From contig VZSF01000046.1 of the NCBI GenBank assembly GCA_013398295.1, positions 1,387,430 through 1,451,429 on the forward strand: 64,000 nt of DNA, read 5' to 3'. The stretch is from Chionis minor (taxonomy: Eukaryota; Chordata; Aves; Charadriiformes; Chionididae). The translations under genes were made by a program, and so were the position numbers. The notes beneath the pieces were generated by a model. It was not told the origin of the DNA and searched no databases. It saw nothing but the letters and a program-made list of their open reading frames with translations. The first letter of the stretch is position 1. Each line of letters starts with the position of its first letter. This document shows positions 47,901 to 61,489 of the stretch, in pieces.

Positions 47901-50129
47901 AGGAGCAGCTTACAGAGGACTGGATTCAGACCTGTGAAGAGTGCAGTGACGAAGGCCGTATCTTAGGCGTGATGTCTGTATGTGCTCAGAGGACCTGGAG
48001 GTCCATGGTTTCAGACCACTGGGCCTGGCAGTGCCAGCAGAGTACGGGGGCTGCTCTTCTGTGCTGCAGCTGGGAAGGCGGTTATCACATGATTTCTCTT
48101 AGTTGGATGTGAGTTACTGCTGTGCCACCATCTGTGGTCCGTAGTATCAACACCAAGAGGAAGAACTTTCTGTAGAAGTTGTTCCTGTCTTACTGACAGC
48201 TTGCCGGCTGCTTTCTACAGGAGATTTCAATTGTTTAGCTGCAGTGACTGCTAGAAAAAAATATGACCCCAAAGATTAGGAGCTGCTGCACAATATTTGC
48301 AAGCTGTATGAAATGCCAAGAGCTAAGTGGCATCTTCTGGTGTCCTCACTAAAGAAGAAATAGGGTGTTTTACACCTTGTTTTGAAAGGGAGCTGGTAGT
48401 CAGGTCAGCATGCCACATGGAAAAGCTAATGCAAAGGTCAGATGCCAGGTAATGCAGATTGTTGGAAAAGTTTTCTGTGGCTTGCTTCCCACTGAAGTTT
48501 GCAAGCATAGGAGAGTAATCTTATGTGAAGGGTTGTGAACAGTCGCTAGTTAGCTCTTTGTCTGATATTGTGCTGATAAATTAAGCTTGGAAGAACAGTC
48601 GGGGCATTTTAAGTACCTGGGGGCAGACAAGGATATGTAAGCAGAACCCAGCAGCCTTTCTGCTTCCTCTTCTCTGGACATTTGTTTATGGCTCATTAGA
48701 TGTATTATATGATATTGGTATTTTATATCACTGGAGATCAACTCATTGTAGAGCCATCTCAGAAATCATCACCACCAACCACTGGTAGGAGATCACATGG
48801 ATGTGAGAGTTGGAGGGGAAGAACATACGGAAGAAGAAAGCCAGTTTTGGAAGGTCTCTGTGGCAAAAGGAGGGATAACCTTTTCCAGTGTGCATCTGAG
48901 ATGCAATGAATGGTGAATGCAGAGTTACAGAATCCCAGCTAGATGATCCCCACAGCCCGTTTCCAGGGAACAGGACATTGCTTCTACATCCAAAGCAGCT
49001 CCCCCTTGCTACTTTACTTATGTAGGTTTTAGGCAAGTGCCAACCTCCAACCTCAGCCATGGGTATCCTGCACAGACCGTGGCCCCTGGCTGTGCGGCTG
49101 CTCTCCAGAACTGCTTATGGGAGATAGGGAGCTGGTGCAGCTGCACTGTTAGCAAAGAAGGGAACTTCCCTGGGGCTACCCGCAGCATCTTATTGGAAGT
49201 TCATCGATTGCCTCTCCGCGGTGCTTTCAGTGATGCTCTTCAGGACCATCTTTATACAAAGCTGTTGGTTTTTTGGGGGGAATTGGGATTTGGAGAATGC
49301 TAGGCACTGAAGCTCTGTTACCCTTTTGAACTCGGCTTACAACAATTTAGCATTCTGGTTTTGGCCAAAAGGCTGGAGAATGTCGCAGAGAGATCATTGT
49401 GTCCCGTTAGTGCAGCTAAAGTTTACATAGCGGCCAACACTCCGTATTGTTTGTGGGAAGTATTTTCAATTAGGTGACAGGGCAAAGGAGAGATTTTTCT
49501 GTGACCCAGTATCCAATGTTTGCTGCTTATTTCAATTTTACATTCCCATTCAGTTAGCTGGCTCCACATCTTCTATGTTCTTTCTTGTGATTTTTGCAAT
49601 AAATGGATGGGAGAGACAGGCAAAGTCAGGACATTCAGGGATAAAGCAAGGTTATCAGAGGGAGTCTGTTATTGTGCTGGCTTAGGCGAACAATTATTTT
49701 TATCCTGCATCCTGGGCATTGCATTGCAGAGAGGACTGATGGCTTAAATGGGCAGACCAGAAGACAGAGGAATTTTACTTGGGCAGTGAAAACGCTTGAC
49801 CACGTGGAGGATGTTACAGAGTCAATGAGCTAGCCAGAGCCAAAAGAGAGGAACATCTTTCTGACACCCTGTGGAATTACCTGTTTGCAGTCTGACCCAT
49901 AATCACTTAAAATCAACTCGAGACTTTCTGGTGTCATTCTTCGCTCTGCAAACAAGTTTATACATAGGGCTGACATCTTTTGGGATTAAATCGTTCAAGC
50001 CTGGTCTTCAGTGATTTGGACACCGAGCTGGTAAAGCAAGGTTTCACCTTGTCAGGATGGAGTAATGCAGCTGAGTAGATGGAGGCATGCGTTTACTGTA
50101 GAGCTAAGGGAATTCTGCTATAAGTTACT
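44961..50129. other. Unique sequence, no gene seen
   Basis: About 5 kb of mixed, mostly A/T-leaning DNA. Open frames stay at or below 121 codons (47747-48112 plus), without domains. A G-rich patch lies near 45850-45866. A Cys-containing 71-codon frame at 46066-46281 was examined and rejected as a secreted peptide. Confidence 0.5.
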
Positions 50130-50155
50130 ATTAGCACAACTGCTATTGTGCTAAT
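50130..50155. repeat. Perfect 10-bp-arm hairpin
   Basis: ATTAGCACAA and TTGTGCTAAT are exact inverted arms with loop CTGCTA. The stem does not continue into the flanks, so it is too short for a typical miRNA precursor. Confidence 0.93.
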
Positions 50156-53100
50156 TAGCTACTGCTGTTATCCCTGGATGCTAACGGAGGTTCCTGTCCA
50201 CATAACCTGGAAGTGTCCAAACAGCTGCTGAGCCTGCTTTCCAGCCTTGCCTGGAGTTGCATCCCTCCTGACTGTAGCAGATAGGACAACCTCAATTAAA
50301 ACAGCGTCGTCACCTGCTTGCTGTTATGTTACAAACATGGACATTATTAGGTATGTTACCAGGACTCTGTTTTTTAACATTTTTTGCCTTCTCTGAGAGG
50401 AAGAACATGTGATTTATTAAGGAAGAATAGGGCCCCATATAGAAAGGAGTTTGGAGAAGACACACCCCAAAACTTCACTGGTACTGTTGTCTCTTCACAC
50501 CTTCAGAGTTGTTCAAGTAGAGGATAGAGAACAGACGCTTTTTCCCTAGAACTATTGGTGAACATCACAAGGAAAGAAACTAGGCACCTGGTGAGAAGAC
50601 GACGATTCAACCCCTAAGAGAACTCCCCTCCTCCCCTGCCCCCAACAGTTCTCCAGGTTGCTTTCTGCATGTAATTGGCTTTTTTGAGATGTTTAAAGAC
50701 TACCAGATACAGATGACTGCTGCTGAGCGTGCTGGTTCGCGGTCTGGGAAAGCACTCTCCTACGAGCCCCTGCAGGGAGACTTCCCAGCGGAGCGCTGCC
50801 AGCTCTCCCCCCGTCGGAGGAGGGTCTCCATGGGGTACCAGGCTTTCAAGCGGCACCACTCCACCACAGGCTGAGGACAGGCAGCGGGCGCCTGGCAGAG
50901 TAAATCGTCTTTCAGAGGCAGCCTGTGAGGAAACCACACAGCAGATAAAGCCTGTCCCCGGGAAAGCTGGTGTGTACCAGAGGAGTCTGTGAAATGCTTT
51001 TCCCTACTGTTTCTTTAATGTGGAGCCTGGCAGCCTCAGGATCCAGCATCCGGTGAAGCATGGCCACACTCTATAGACTGTAGGCTTTCAAACTTTTTTG
51101 GACATTGGTAGATGATCCATCTACCCTTCATATTTTCCCGGAGAGCCTCATGGGTTTTAATGCAGTTGTTTGATGTTACTAGCAACAGAGCTGCTGTTTC
51201 CAGGGCTGGAGTGAAATTTTCAACTGGCCTGATGCCGGTTTTACCCTGCCAAGCAAGTGGACAAGGTGATGGTCGCAACGGACCAGGAGATGGGCTCTAA
51301 TGTGGGAATTGGAGAGGCGGTGCCTGAATTAGGATGGGGAGTGGCTGGTGTCCCTCCCAGCAGCTTCATCGGGGAAACTGCTTCACTGCAGCATTTTCAG
51401 CCTCCTTAGCACGAGTCTTAAAGCTGAGGGGTATTTACAAGGGGCACTACACATCCACTGTACATCTGGTCTACATGGATTTAACAAGCTCAGTAAAATA
51501 AATTGGAATCATTTACGTCCAGATAAAATAGATTGGTATTGAACTCATGTGCATCACTTAGAAATACTGTTAAAATCTTAGGGTAATATTTCCTTCTCTT
51601 GTGCATATGAAGGGATTATTTCAGCCGTAAGATAAGTGTGCTACCGTGCAATCACCCTGACCATATTTGCTGCTGGTTGCTGAAAAGGATCCCTTTTCTC
51701 TCCGCAGGTGCTCTGATCAAATCAGAATCTGAACCAGATTTTCTTTGCTTAGTGCTGTTGCAAGTCACCCATGAGCCCCGAAACCAAAAAGTTAAAATCC
51801 AGGGACAGGGGAGGGGCAGCTCTTGCAGCTCCAACATGGTGCAGGGGAGCTTGCAGATCTGCTGAGAAGCTCATCCACGAGTGTCACAGTTGTGGCGACT
51901 TGTATAACCTCATTCGTGACCGCAGATGGAGATCCAGGAAAGAAATGGTATATGAGTGTTAAAAGCTACAGTACACTGGCTTCTCAGGGTCAGCCCTTTA
52001 GGGAATATTTTGCAAGAGTGCAGTTAGTGAGATGTTCCTAGTTACCTCACTCCTAATCTAACTGCCCAGGAGCCCATGACTGTCCTCAGCACAAACAGAT
52101 GCGCATCAGGTTCCCAGGATGGCAGTGACACCTTCATTGGGGAGCACTGGGGACAGAGGTGTGTGAATCATTGGCAGCGGGGGACAACCCCAGTCCTAAT
52201 CTCCATGGGGGACCTTAGAAATCTCTGAAACATGCAAGTTTACATGGGGTGAAGAGCAGTATTCCTTTTGGCTATTTCCCCTGTGAAAAATGCAGCAAAA
52301 TGTAATATATATGGACGTGTGAAAGGCTGGTGAGAGTGCTTATCTCTGGAGTGGCACATAGCTATTCTGCTGAGGTGGATATATTGCTGTCATTTCTCGT
52401 TGGCTGATACTGGCACCCTGGCCACAGGAACGCTTCTTTGTGGTGTCATTATCTTTGAGTTCCTGAAATCATTTGTGTGACGGAGCTGCTGCAGAGACCT
52501 TTTGTCATCCCGGCCAATTGCTAACAATAATAACGTGTAAACAAATACCATTCCTGTAAATCAGCATTTAATTAGTTCAGTGGAAGGAGTTCAGGGAGAT
52601 ATAGCCTAGAAACAAGATTTCATAGGAAGGCTTTTGCGGCTTCATGGCCTGACCACCTCTGGCTCTGCAAGCAGCATGCCAAGCCTGTTGGGAAGAGTGT
52701 GCCGGTCCTTCGCCGAGTGCCAGCATCACCTAGAGGGTCCTGGCAGAGGGGTCCAGCCCCTGCCCGCGCAGTATGGGAACCGCTCAACCTCAGGTTGCTT
52801 GGCAGGAAGCTCGCCAGAAATGTGCAGGCTTTTTCAAGTACACTTGAGGACCACACGATGGGGTGTGTGGGGTGCCAGAAGCCTCCTTGCCTTGTAGCTA
52901 CAGGGCTTGCAGTGCGTGGTACATCTATCCTGACGTCTGTGCAGAGATGACTGTCTTTGGCACCTCCGTTCAGGGTATGTAGACACAGAAAGGTGTGATT
53001 TATTGCAGATGTTAGTACCAGCATCCCACAAAGCTCTGGCTGAGTCCTGCACTCACTCCGCTCTTGTTTCCCATTCTGGTCTGCTCTGGTTTTGCATTCG

Positions 53101-55386
53101 CACTGTCTCCATCCCGGGACTGTGCAGGATGATGCCATGGCACCACCTGTCTTTTCCTCACTTGTGATGAAGGTGGAGGGAAACTGCCTTTCACAAAGGA
53201 GGTGATTTTTAAACTCAGGGTGTTTCTATCCTGGGATGGATGTGGACATAGATACACTAAGTTGCACTGAAGAGCACTCTCTCTCCTTCACACTGCTTCT
53301 GACCCTGAGAAGAAGGGCAAGAGAAAAATTGCTTGAACATGCAAAAGGCTATAATATTCCTGTGGAGGACACGGTGTGGTTCCTTTATGTGGTGTCTCCA
53401 TTTATCACCACTTATTTCCAGACAGTCCGAATTCTGCACGCCAGCGCAACTTACCTTTCCTGTGCTCCTCCTATGCTCTAACATGGAGAAACAAGACGGA
53501 GTTCTCACTTGAAGAGTTATTTCCAAACTGCTGCATTTTCTTTTCAGAGGCTCTCAGCAGAAGCAGGGAATAGCTTTCTGTACGTGTCAGCATGAACTAG
53601 AACACTTCCTAGCTTGACCTGCTTCCAGCAGAGTAAACACAGATGCCTGAAATGTGAGTTAAAAATTGTATTCTGCACGTATAAATAATCTCCTAACTAT
53701 GGTAGTAAAATAACACAGCTGTGTCTCCTCTAGAACTGAAGGAGTCAGACTCTCGTGAGTAGATAGACTGATTTAAGTGGCTGCTTCTCTGGTCTTCTGC
53801 TTTCCTGAAAGCTGTTTTTTTACTATGAAATATCAACACAAACCAGAGCCTTCTTGCTTGGGTCAGCGAAAGCTGCGATGGAGACCCCATAGCTGAAACG
53901 CTGCCTCCCTTGCCATGGCGAAGGGTGGACTTTGGCCCTTGCTGTCAGGGATTTGGTGCAGGTTTGGTTCAGCTGGGTTGCTTCAGGTCTTCACGGCGGT
54001 GTTCAAGAGCAAAACAAGGTTCGCAAAGCACCTGGGTCTCAGGGAAAGGCCATTTTTTTGGCCCTCCATCTCAGGGGCAGGTGTGCTACAGGGCCTGGGG
54101 CAATGCTTACAGCACTGCCTTATGTTGCTGCCCTCAAGAGCCTCTGCCATGGAGGAGGAAAGGGAAGGAGTTTCAGAGTTGGCAGCTTTTCAGTGCCAAC
54201 CCCCTCCGCTCAGCCAGAGCACTGCTTTACTCCCCTCTTATCTTTATGTTAATCTCATTTTATAATTTTTATGGTTAGGAAAAGGAAAATAAAACCTCAG
54301 AGATACAGAACACCCTGAACACAATATCCAGGCAAAGACACCCTTTTCTGGCTGACGTAAATGCAGCTTCTGGTGTTAGTTATATCCAGGCTCTGATCTT
54401 CCTCCATGTCAGCTCCTCACGCTATCTGCAAGAAATATACATTTTGATTTACACCAGTACAAATAACAGATACCATCCAACGAACCTGGCACTCTGTTGG
54501 TGGGAAAATTTTGGCCTGATTCCCATTTCGTTTTTTCCCAGAGACTCTTGGCTGTGGTGGAATTGCACTGAGTTGATACTCATGTGCAAAGAGAAGGAGC
54601 TCTTTTCTTAGAGCTGGATCTGCCAAATCGTAACACCCTAAATGGTCCCAGAGTTTCAGCATGACAGGGAAAATTCCCCCAGGTTTTCTTTACTACACTA
54701 GCAGAAGGCAGTCTCAGAGATTTTCACAGTTTTGGAGGAGCCTACAAGGAAAGAATTTACTAGAGAGGAGAGAACTCATGAGATTTCCAAGGATTTTTTT
54801 TATTACTTGCTCTTTCTAAAACTCCTGGGGTTTCCTTAGCAGTGCTGTGAGGTCAGGCTGTGATGCTTTCCCAGCTTCTCGCTTCTGTGACTCCATTGCA
54901 GCTGGGTATGTCAAATCTGCAAGCGGCAGGTAATGCAGACCTGTGTTTTCCTTCCCTCCTCTCCAGCTTCATGCTTGGTGGGTGCCCCCCTGGCCCCTGG
55001 GCAGCCTCATTAGGTAGATGAAGGTAGTGGGAGAGCCAGCGTTTTGGCCTCAGGGGCTTCTCCTTGATGAGACACACATCCTGTGGGCACCACACAGACT
55101 GTTCTGAGGTGACATGGTCGCAGGTGAGAGTCCTCTTCAACATGGGGCTGGCAGCTGGATCCCACTCGCAGCACACGTGTGGAAATTGTACGCAGGAATT
55201 CCCAGACTGAGTGTAGGTGAAACACCCAGTGTGACAGAAGCTGCTTTCTATTCGCTTGGATTTACCTCCCTAGCTTTAGGCAAGAAGATTTCAATAACAG
55301 AGCACATGGCAGTGCTTTGCCATGGATAACGACCTATTTACAGGGGAAAGGAATTATGCTCCCATCATGTGCACTTTCAAACACGA
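50156..55386. other. Unique sequence, no gene seen
   Basis: About 5 kb without a recognised exon or repeat. The longest frame is 172 codons on the minus strand at 52620-53138. It is rich in Cys, Ser and Arg and opposed by open plus frames of over 80 codons, so it is not called. Confidence 0.5.
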
Positions 55387-55769
55387 GGTTGTTCAGCCTA
55401 GAGAAGAGAAGGCTTTGGGGAGACTTTATAGCAGCCTTCCAGTACTTAAAGGGGTCCTACAGGCAAGATGAGGAGGGATTCTTTATCAGGGAGTGTAGTG
55501 ATAGGACAAGGAGTAACTGTTTTAAACTGAAGGAGGGTCGATTTAGATTAGATATTAGGAAGAAATTTTTCACTCTGAGGGGGGTGACACACTGGCACAC
55601 ATTGCCCAGAGAAGTTGTTGAGGTCCCAGTCTCTGGAAGTGTTCAAGGCCAGATTGGATGAGGCTTTGAGCAACCTGGTCTAGTGGAAGGTGTTCCTGCC
55701 CAGGGCAGTGGGGCTGGAACCAGATTATCCTTCCAACCCAAACCATTCTATGATTTTATGATTCTATGA
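55387..55769 (+). mobile_element. CR1 LINE, 3'-truncated-body fragment with tail
   Basis: About 380 bp match the end of avian CR1. It begins within the last part of ORF2 (peptide RLFSLEKRRLWGDFIAAFQY), runs through the GGATTAGATATTAGGAAGAAAT-like and CTGGAAGTGTTCAAGGCCAGATTGG-like landmarks, and ends at CCTTCCAACCCAAACCATTCTATGATTTTATGATTCTATGA. The 5' part is missing, as in most genomic copies. A 114-codon frame (55317-55661) is only this LINE relic. The element is on the plus strand. Confidence 0.96.
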
Positions 55770-58700
55770 AATACTTTCTGCAGCATCATAGCAGTCTTGC
55801 CAACCTGCAAGAATCCTTTTTATGGTCAAAATTATTTGATAGTGACTCTCCAACTACTGCAGTCGCCTTTCCTGTGCTCTCCACCTGCTTAGCTGACTCC
55901 TGGGCTGTAGGCAGTCTCTCTTCACTTCTGTTGGCCTGAAAAGCAGCTGTCTCTACTGGCGGTTTTCAGAGTACTACCTCAGAAGTGGATGTCTTCATTT
56001 TAGCTCAGCTGTGAGCCTTTCATTTTGCTTTGATGAGAAGTCATGTTTTTCAGAGAGTGGGGGGTTGGCGTGTGCATTTGGCAGGAGGGAAGTTCCTTTC
56101 CTTCCTTCCCTTTTCCCCCTTTCTTCCTTGAGATGAATTTTTTTTTAGTGTCTTTTTAAAATGTCTTTTTGTTTACTCACAGTCTTTACTCACATCCCTT
56201 CTTCTTTCAGTTGCAACGCAGCTTTCTGCTTCATGAGTCTTCAATGCTGGGATTTCCTAAAATATCTGGGCAGAATCTCTGAGGAACACAGGAAGGGGAG
56301 ATTTTGTCCTCTTAATATACCATGAACAAACCACAGACATAATATTTTACCATCATGAGTGAACAGCAACAGCCACTCCAAAAGAAAAACACTAAAGATG
56401 TGTTTCTGCTTCGTGGTGGATCTTTAAGGCCAAGACGATGATTTTCTGTCCTGGTTTCCTCCAGCGGTTGCTCCCTGAAGCCAGCAGAGTTGCTGTGCAT
56501 TTCCCAGCCCCTCTTGGGAACAGAGGCCGTGGCAGCAGCACCGGGCAAAAACCTGAATGAGCTCAGCCCCTTCCCTGCCCGACCCCAGGGGAGATACCGG
56601 CTCCCATCGCCCAGGCTCTGGGTCACAGAGTCTCACCAGCACTTTGTCACTGCGGAAAAAGGCGAAGAGGGGGAAAAAGGGGCTTCCTAATGGTGAGCTG
56701 TATCTGAGCTCTGCTGTTCTTGGTAGTGGACCTCACAGTGTTAAACAGGAGACCAAGTACTTGAAGCCTGCGGGTTTGTTTTAGTTTGGCTCATTAATCT
56801 AACTGAAGCATTGCTGGCTTCAGCCGCTGTGAGGATTAAGTGGGGCAGCAAAACAAACGGAAGCCTGAATATCTGCCCAGGTTATCGGCACCTCCCTTCC
56901 ACCAGCAAACACCCTGGGACTGGTCAGTAAGGAGGGACCCTAACCCCTACTCTTTTGTCTGAGGGCTTTATCACTGAAATTCCTCTTCAGGCATTTATTG
57001 TTGGGAATATTGATCAGACGGACATGAAATACACAGAAACAAAAACAAATCGTCACCTGTGCTGTCAGCCAGAATTGAAGACAGACCGGGTGGCTTCTTA
57101 GCCCATTCTGATGGTTCACTTTTTTGCTCTCGCATAGAGACTTGACAGCGCATCAGGACCTGAATAACACCAAGCGTAAGATTTGTAGATAAAGCGCACG
57201 TGCTGTTAATTTGCTGAAGGATATTCCTGATTATTTTACCCCTGGAGCTCAGGTTTCCTTATCATTTCTCACAAGTTTTTGTTCTTTCAAACTTGCCCTT
57301 TTACTCACTGGGAGGTGTTTTTTAGTGTTTGCTTCTTCTGGGTGGCTTCATTCAGCTAGTTCATTTTGCTTCTGTTCATGGCCTGTCCTCTGTACAATTC
57401 GGGGCTAAAGCTCAGTGTGCTTTTAAATTTGTGAACCTCTGCTTCTCTCCAAGACCTGTAGAGATGTAGCAGAAGTAACTGTATTAGTACCAGTAGGGTT
57501 ACACCCATGCAAAATAGACACAAACAATGGGGACTCGGGCTGTGCAATGACCAGGAATAATATCTGCTGACCCTCAGGGTGCAGTTTCCCATTTAGGCTT
57601 AATCTGATCTGACCGTGGGCTGCTGGTGAAAGGGGTGGTCCTGCTCTTCCTGCCATACGTTCCTGGAACCTCCCTTGCACTGGAAGTTGCAATCCTGGAG
57701 GCTACAGAAAGAACCGACATAAATTTTTTTCTTTTTTTTGATAAATTCGTTTTCTGCCAGATCAACAAGTGAATCTGAATCATCCTACCACAGCAAGACC
57801 CCTACGTACAATGCAGGAGATCACCAGGTCAGCTGGCAACTTGTAGTTAGATGGGATTAAGGATAACCAGAAAGCAATCATTGGTCTTCTATACCCATCC
57901 TTTACACTACAGCCTCTGGGGAACCACCCCCCTCTCCAGCACATGAGTTTGTGTGAAACTGTCAATGTAACAACACAAAACAAGTCCTGCAGAGTAGCCA
58001 GGACCAGAGCAAGGGACCAAGACCAGCCCTGGCTCTCAGCCCACACCTGCGCTGCCCTCAGCAGTTGACTTGTCTGCATTTCCCACGCTCCTCTTCCAGC
58101 TGCAGTTCCACCCTGGGGCCCACCACCGACCGGACAACGCTCTTGAAGGAACCTGGGACACTTCCACAAGCTATTTCTGCTTCAGCTGTAGCAGAAAAAA
58201 AGAAATAGGTGCTATAGTTTTGATCCTCTCCGCTGTGGAGACTGGGCAGGGCCATGTGGATGGCAGTGGTCCCTTTGTCCCCCGGGCTGGCGTGCTCCTG
58301 CCTGTGATGTGGTGTGGAAGGAGTTTTCCCCCTCGGCCCTACTGCTGCCTCCCCTTCTCCCCGACACAAACACTTGCACAGCAGCCCTACACCACCAGCC
58401 ATCCCCGCGGACAGCTGTCACCCTGCTCTTGTTGAGGCCACGTGTCGTGCGGTGCAAAGGGCTGAGAGCTGCCAGGGAGCGCTGCAGGTGCAGAGGGGGT
58501 TGTGAAAGGGTAATGGCAAGGCAGGTGCACGCACGTGGAAGAACCAAAGGGATGGAAGGGGGCTGCAAGCAGAAGACAGAGTGGTTCAGGCACAGATGCT
58601 GTAATTCCAGCAGCTGGTTGCTTTAGGGATTTAGATGGTGTATTTTCCAAGGAGCCCTGTGGGGCTCATTTGCAAAGACGGGCAGGCAACTGCGACCCTT

Positions 58701-61463
58701 TGAGGTGTATGCACGTTCTGCAAAGAAGAGACATGCATGCTCCTAACACAGTTTTCGAGGGGTAAACCCTGATGCAACAGCCCCTGGATGTTTTTCTTTG
58801 TCATTGTTATGCACTCAGTTGTCCATTTAAATTCTTAAGATTCAGCCTCCTGTGTTTCATCTCTGACACAGGTTTCTTCTCAGGTTAATTCCCCTCCAGG
58901 AGAGCGGGATGTGACCCCTCCTGACATTTGTTTAGTGAGTTATGCTCGCCTTCCGGAGAACACAAACAAGCTGTTGGACTTCCTCCCCTCAGCTTTAGTT
59001 CTGGTCCAACTCCTTGCTGCACTTACTCTGGCCTTACGCCGACACAACGGAGATTGGTGTCAGGCTTCTCAAGTTCTGCTTGCAAAAGTGCCTATGTGAT
59101 TTAGAGTTTTTCAAGAGGGACTTATGACCAACCAAATCAAAAGAAATGTAAGTGTGTAATCCCCTTGATTTCACTCAAAATGAAACATCTGACTGTCTTT
59201 GAGGATCTGGTCTTAATCACTTGAGAAAGTCACTTGGATTTAGGTCTGTAAATAGTGATGTAATTTCTAAAAATAAGCCTTATACTCCAAAGACTCCCGG
59301 ACATTGCCAGCATTGTCCCTCCTGTCCCACCCTGCCCAGCAGGTAGGAATTTGAGGACTATGATGAGAAAAATAAAAATTTCCATTTCACAACAGCCAGA
59401 CCTGAATGCAATTACTGATGAAACTATAAATCCAGCTTCCCAATGATGTTTGGAAACCAAAACGAAGCATCGTCCTTGTTCATGGGAACAGAAATTGTAC
59501 TCACATAACAAAGACATTAGGTAAGAGGAAGTATATTGAGGAACTCAGGAAGTGAAAAGTCTTTCATTGCTATATTCTTGCAAGAGCTAATACAAAGCAA
59601 CATGATTAGTCAGTTCTTCAGCAGCTTCCTATTTCCACCACCAAACTGCTTTAATCTTTAAGGTACTGAACACTGTGTTTTTCTGAAGGTAATTTGGAAG
59701 AACGTGATGCCTTGCAGCTTGTGTCCAACTGCGTCGCTGTGCATAGGTTTAGTATGGAAGATCTGGTGGACATTAGATTTCAATGATACCTTTCACTCCC
59801 CCTCCTTGCTCTCTTATCTTTTCATCTACCCCAGCAACAGCATCTCTTGGTAAAGCTTTTATTCCTTGCATTTTCCCTATGTTTTTCAGCAATGCTGTAC
59901 TTGACCGTGGGATGAGGTGCCTGGTGGTGCCTTACGTCTGAGCATCCCAACTTTAAGCCAGGCTGTCAACGTGAAGGTCAGAATGCTGGACTATTAGTCC
60001 TGAGTAAACTAATTCCAATTCCAGGACTGTTTTGATGTGTTCTAGAGGAATTATTCCGAAATCACTTTCTCTTCCCTTGAAGGGATAACTGTTTGAACTT
60101 TTAATCCCTTCTGGTGCTCACGGGCTGTGGGAGGAACGGCCCCTGTACCACACCTGCCATCCATGCCCCTGTGGAGGACACTGCAGAGACATTTGCCATT
60201 AGGAGTGAGCCCTGCATGAATAAATTCAATTTTGCAGCCCTGGCGGGTGTGCCACTCTCTGAAAGTTAAGCAGCTTCATGACCCAGGCTACACGTGCCAA
60301 CCGGGAGAGATGCCCTCTCCGTGACACCAGGCCCCGCTGGGCAGAGAAGACCAGCGTGTGGCAGCGCCCGGCCAGCACAATTTGCTCTTGGCAGGCTGCA
60401 GGCAGCGGTACAGTCAGGTCTTCAACAAGGAGAAGGGAATCAGTCCTTCAGGCCCTGTGCCTGGCGGGGTGAGGCTCCATCGCGTGTGCACCCATGAAGC
60501 CGGGGTTCACAAGGACCAAAGTCACCTCGAGTTTCCTGGCCACCTGCTCCTGCACTGGGATTAGTTTACACACAACATATGCCTCTGCTTCTGCCTCACT
60601 GGGGATGTAGGCTGAACATTTCCCTGCAAGATGCCCTCTTTTATGCTGGCCATGAAGAAGGAAATGCTACCGGCATGGCTGTCCTCAGCAAGCCCTATAG
60701 GGAGCTCCATCCTCTGACCACCTTCAGGAGCTTGCCATGGGTGGTGGGAAGGAGAGTGTGTCTGGGATAGGAGGCTGCAACCAAAAAGTCCCTGGAGCAG
60801 AGCTGAAGAGCAGTCATCAGGGTTTCCATATGTGCCTGTTTCTTCCCTGGAAAGCAGGGGTTCAGTGGCAATAGGACAACACATGACAATAAGGATTTAT
60901 TTTTTTTTAATCGTCAAAAGAACTGTCTGTCTCTAAGGTGATTTTTAATGAAAAGTGTTTATCAGCATTGCAGTCAGAAGGGTGGTGGAGGGTGGTGGGT
61001 GTCCTGCTTTCCCTCAGGTTATTTCTCTTTCCCTTCACTTTAAAAAATGAGGAGGGAGGGAGGGTACAGGACAGCCAGAGCTGAAGGTGAGGAAGAGCGT
61101 GAACAGAAAAATTTTCAAAGGGAAACTTTCTATTTAGTTTTCTTCACTGCATTTTACAAAATAATCCCATATTCAAATGGAAACACGAATTTGAAAGGCC
61201 AGGCAACCCTCTCTGCAGGGATGAGCTGGTTCTGTGCCAGGCTGCCTCTGTAGGCAGGGACCCAGTCTGGCACCGGCAGCGCTTCTCCTCCCCAGCCCCA
61301 TCTCCCTTCTGGGTAACAGCACATCCCAGTCCAGTTTGGGCTGAGGAGCAAAGGTAGCACAGGGACCTTTACGCTGGTCACTGTCTTCCTTAAAGCATCC
61401 CTGTACCTGGGCCATTCATTAATTTCGGCCAAGCCACTTCTCATTTATGCTGACCTGAGGTGG
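55770..61463. other. Unique sequence, no gene seen
   Basis: About 5.7 kb. The segment 56090-56165 is pyrimidine-rich with an 8-T run. 58060-58570 is GC-richer with opposed frames up to 121 codons. 58780-60270 is A/T-leaning with few frames. Nothing recognisable as an exon, RNA gene or repeat. Confidence 0.5.
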
Positions 61464-61489
61464 CGGGGGGTGTATGGGGGGGTGGGGGT
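61464..61489 (+). repeat. G-rich tract, possible G-quadruplex
   Basis: Runs of 6, 7 and 5 G lie within 25 bp (61465-61470, 61476-61482, 61484-61488). The 7-G run could contribute two tracts. Structure is a prediction only. Confidence 0.75.

Noticed and set aside
52620..53138. 172-codon minus-strand frame
   Set aside because: Cys/Ser/Arg-rich without a pattern, and overlapping plus-strand frames are open.
55317..55661. 114-codon plus-strand frame
   Set aside because: It is mostly the CR1 relic and not a host gene.
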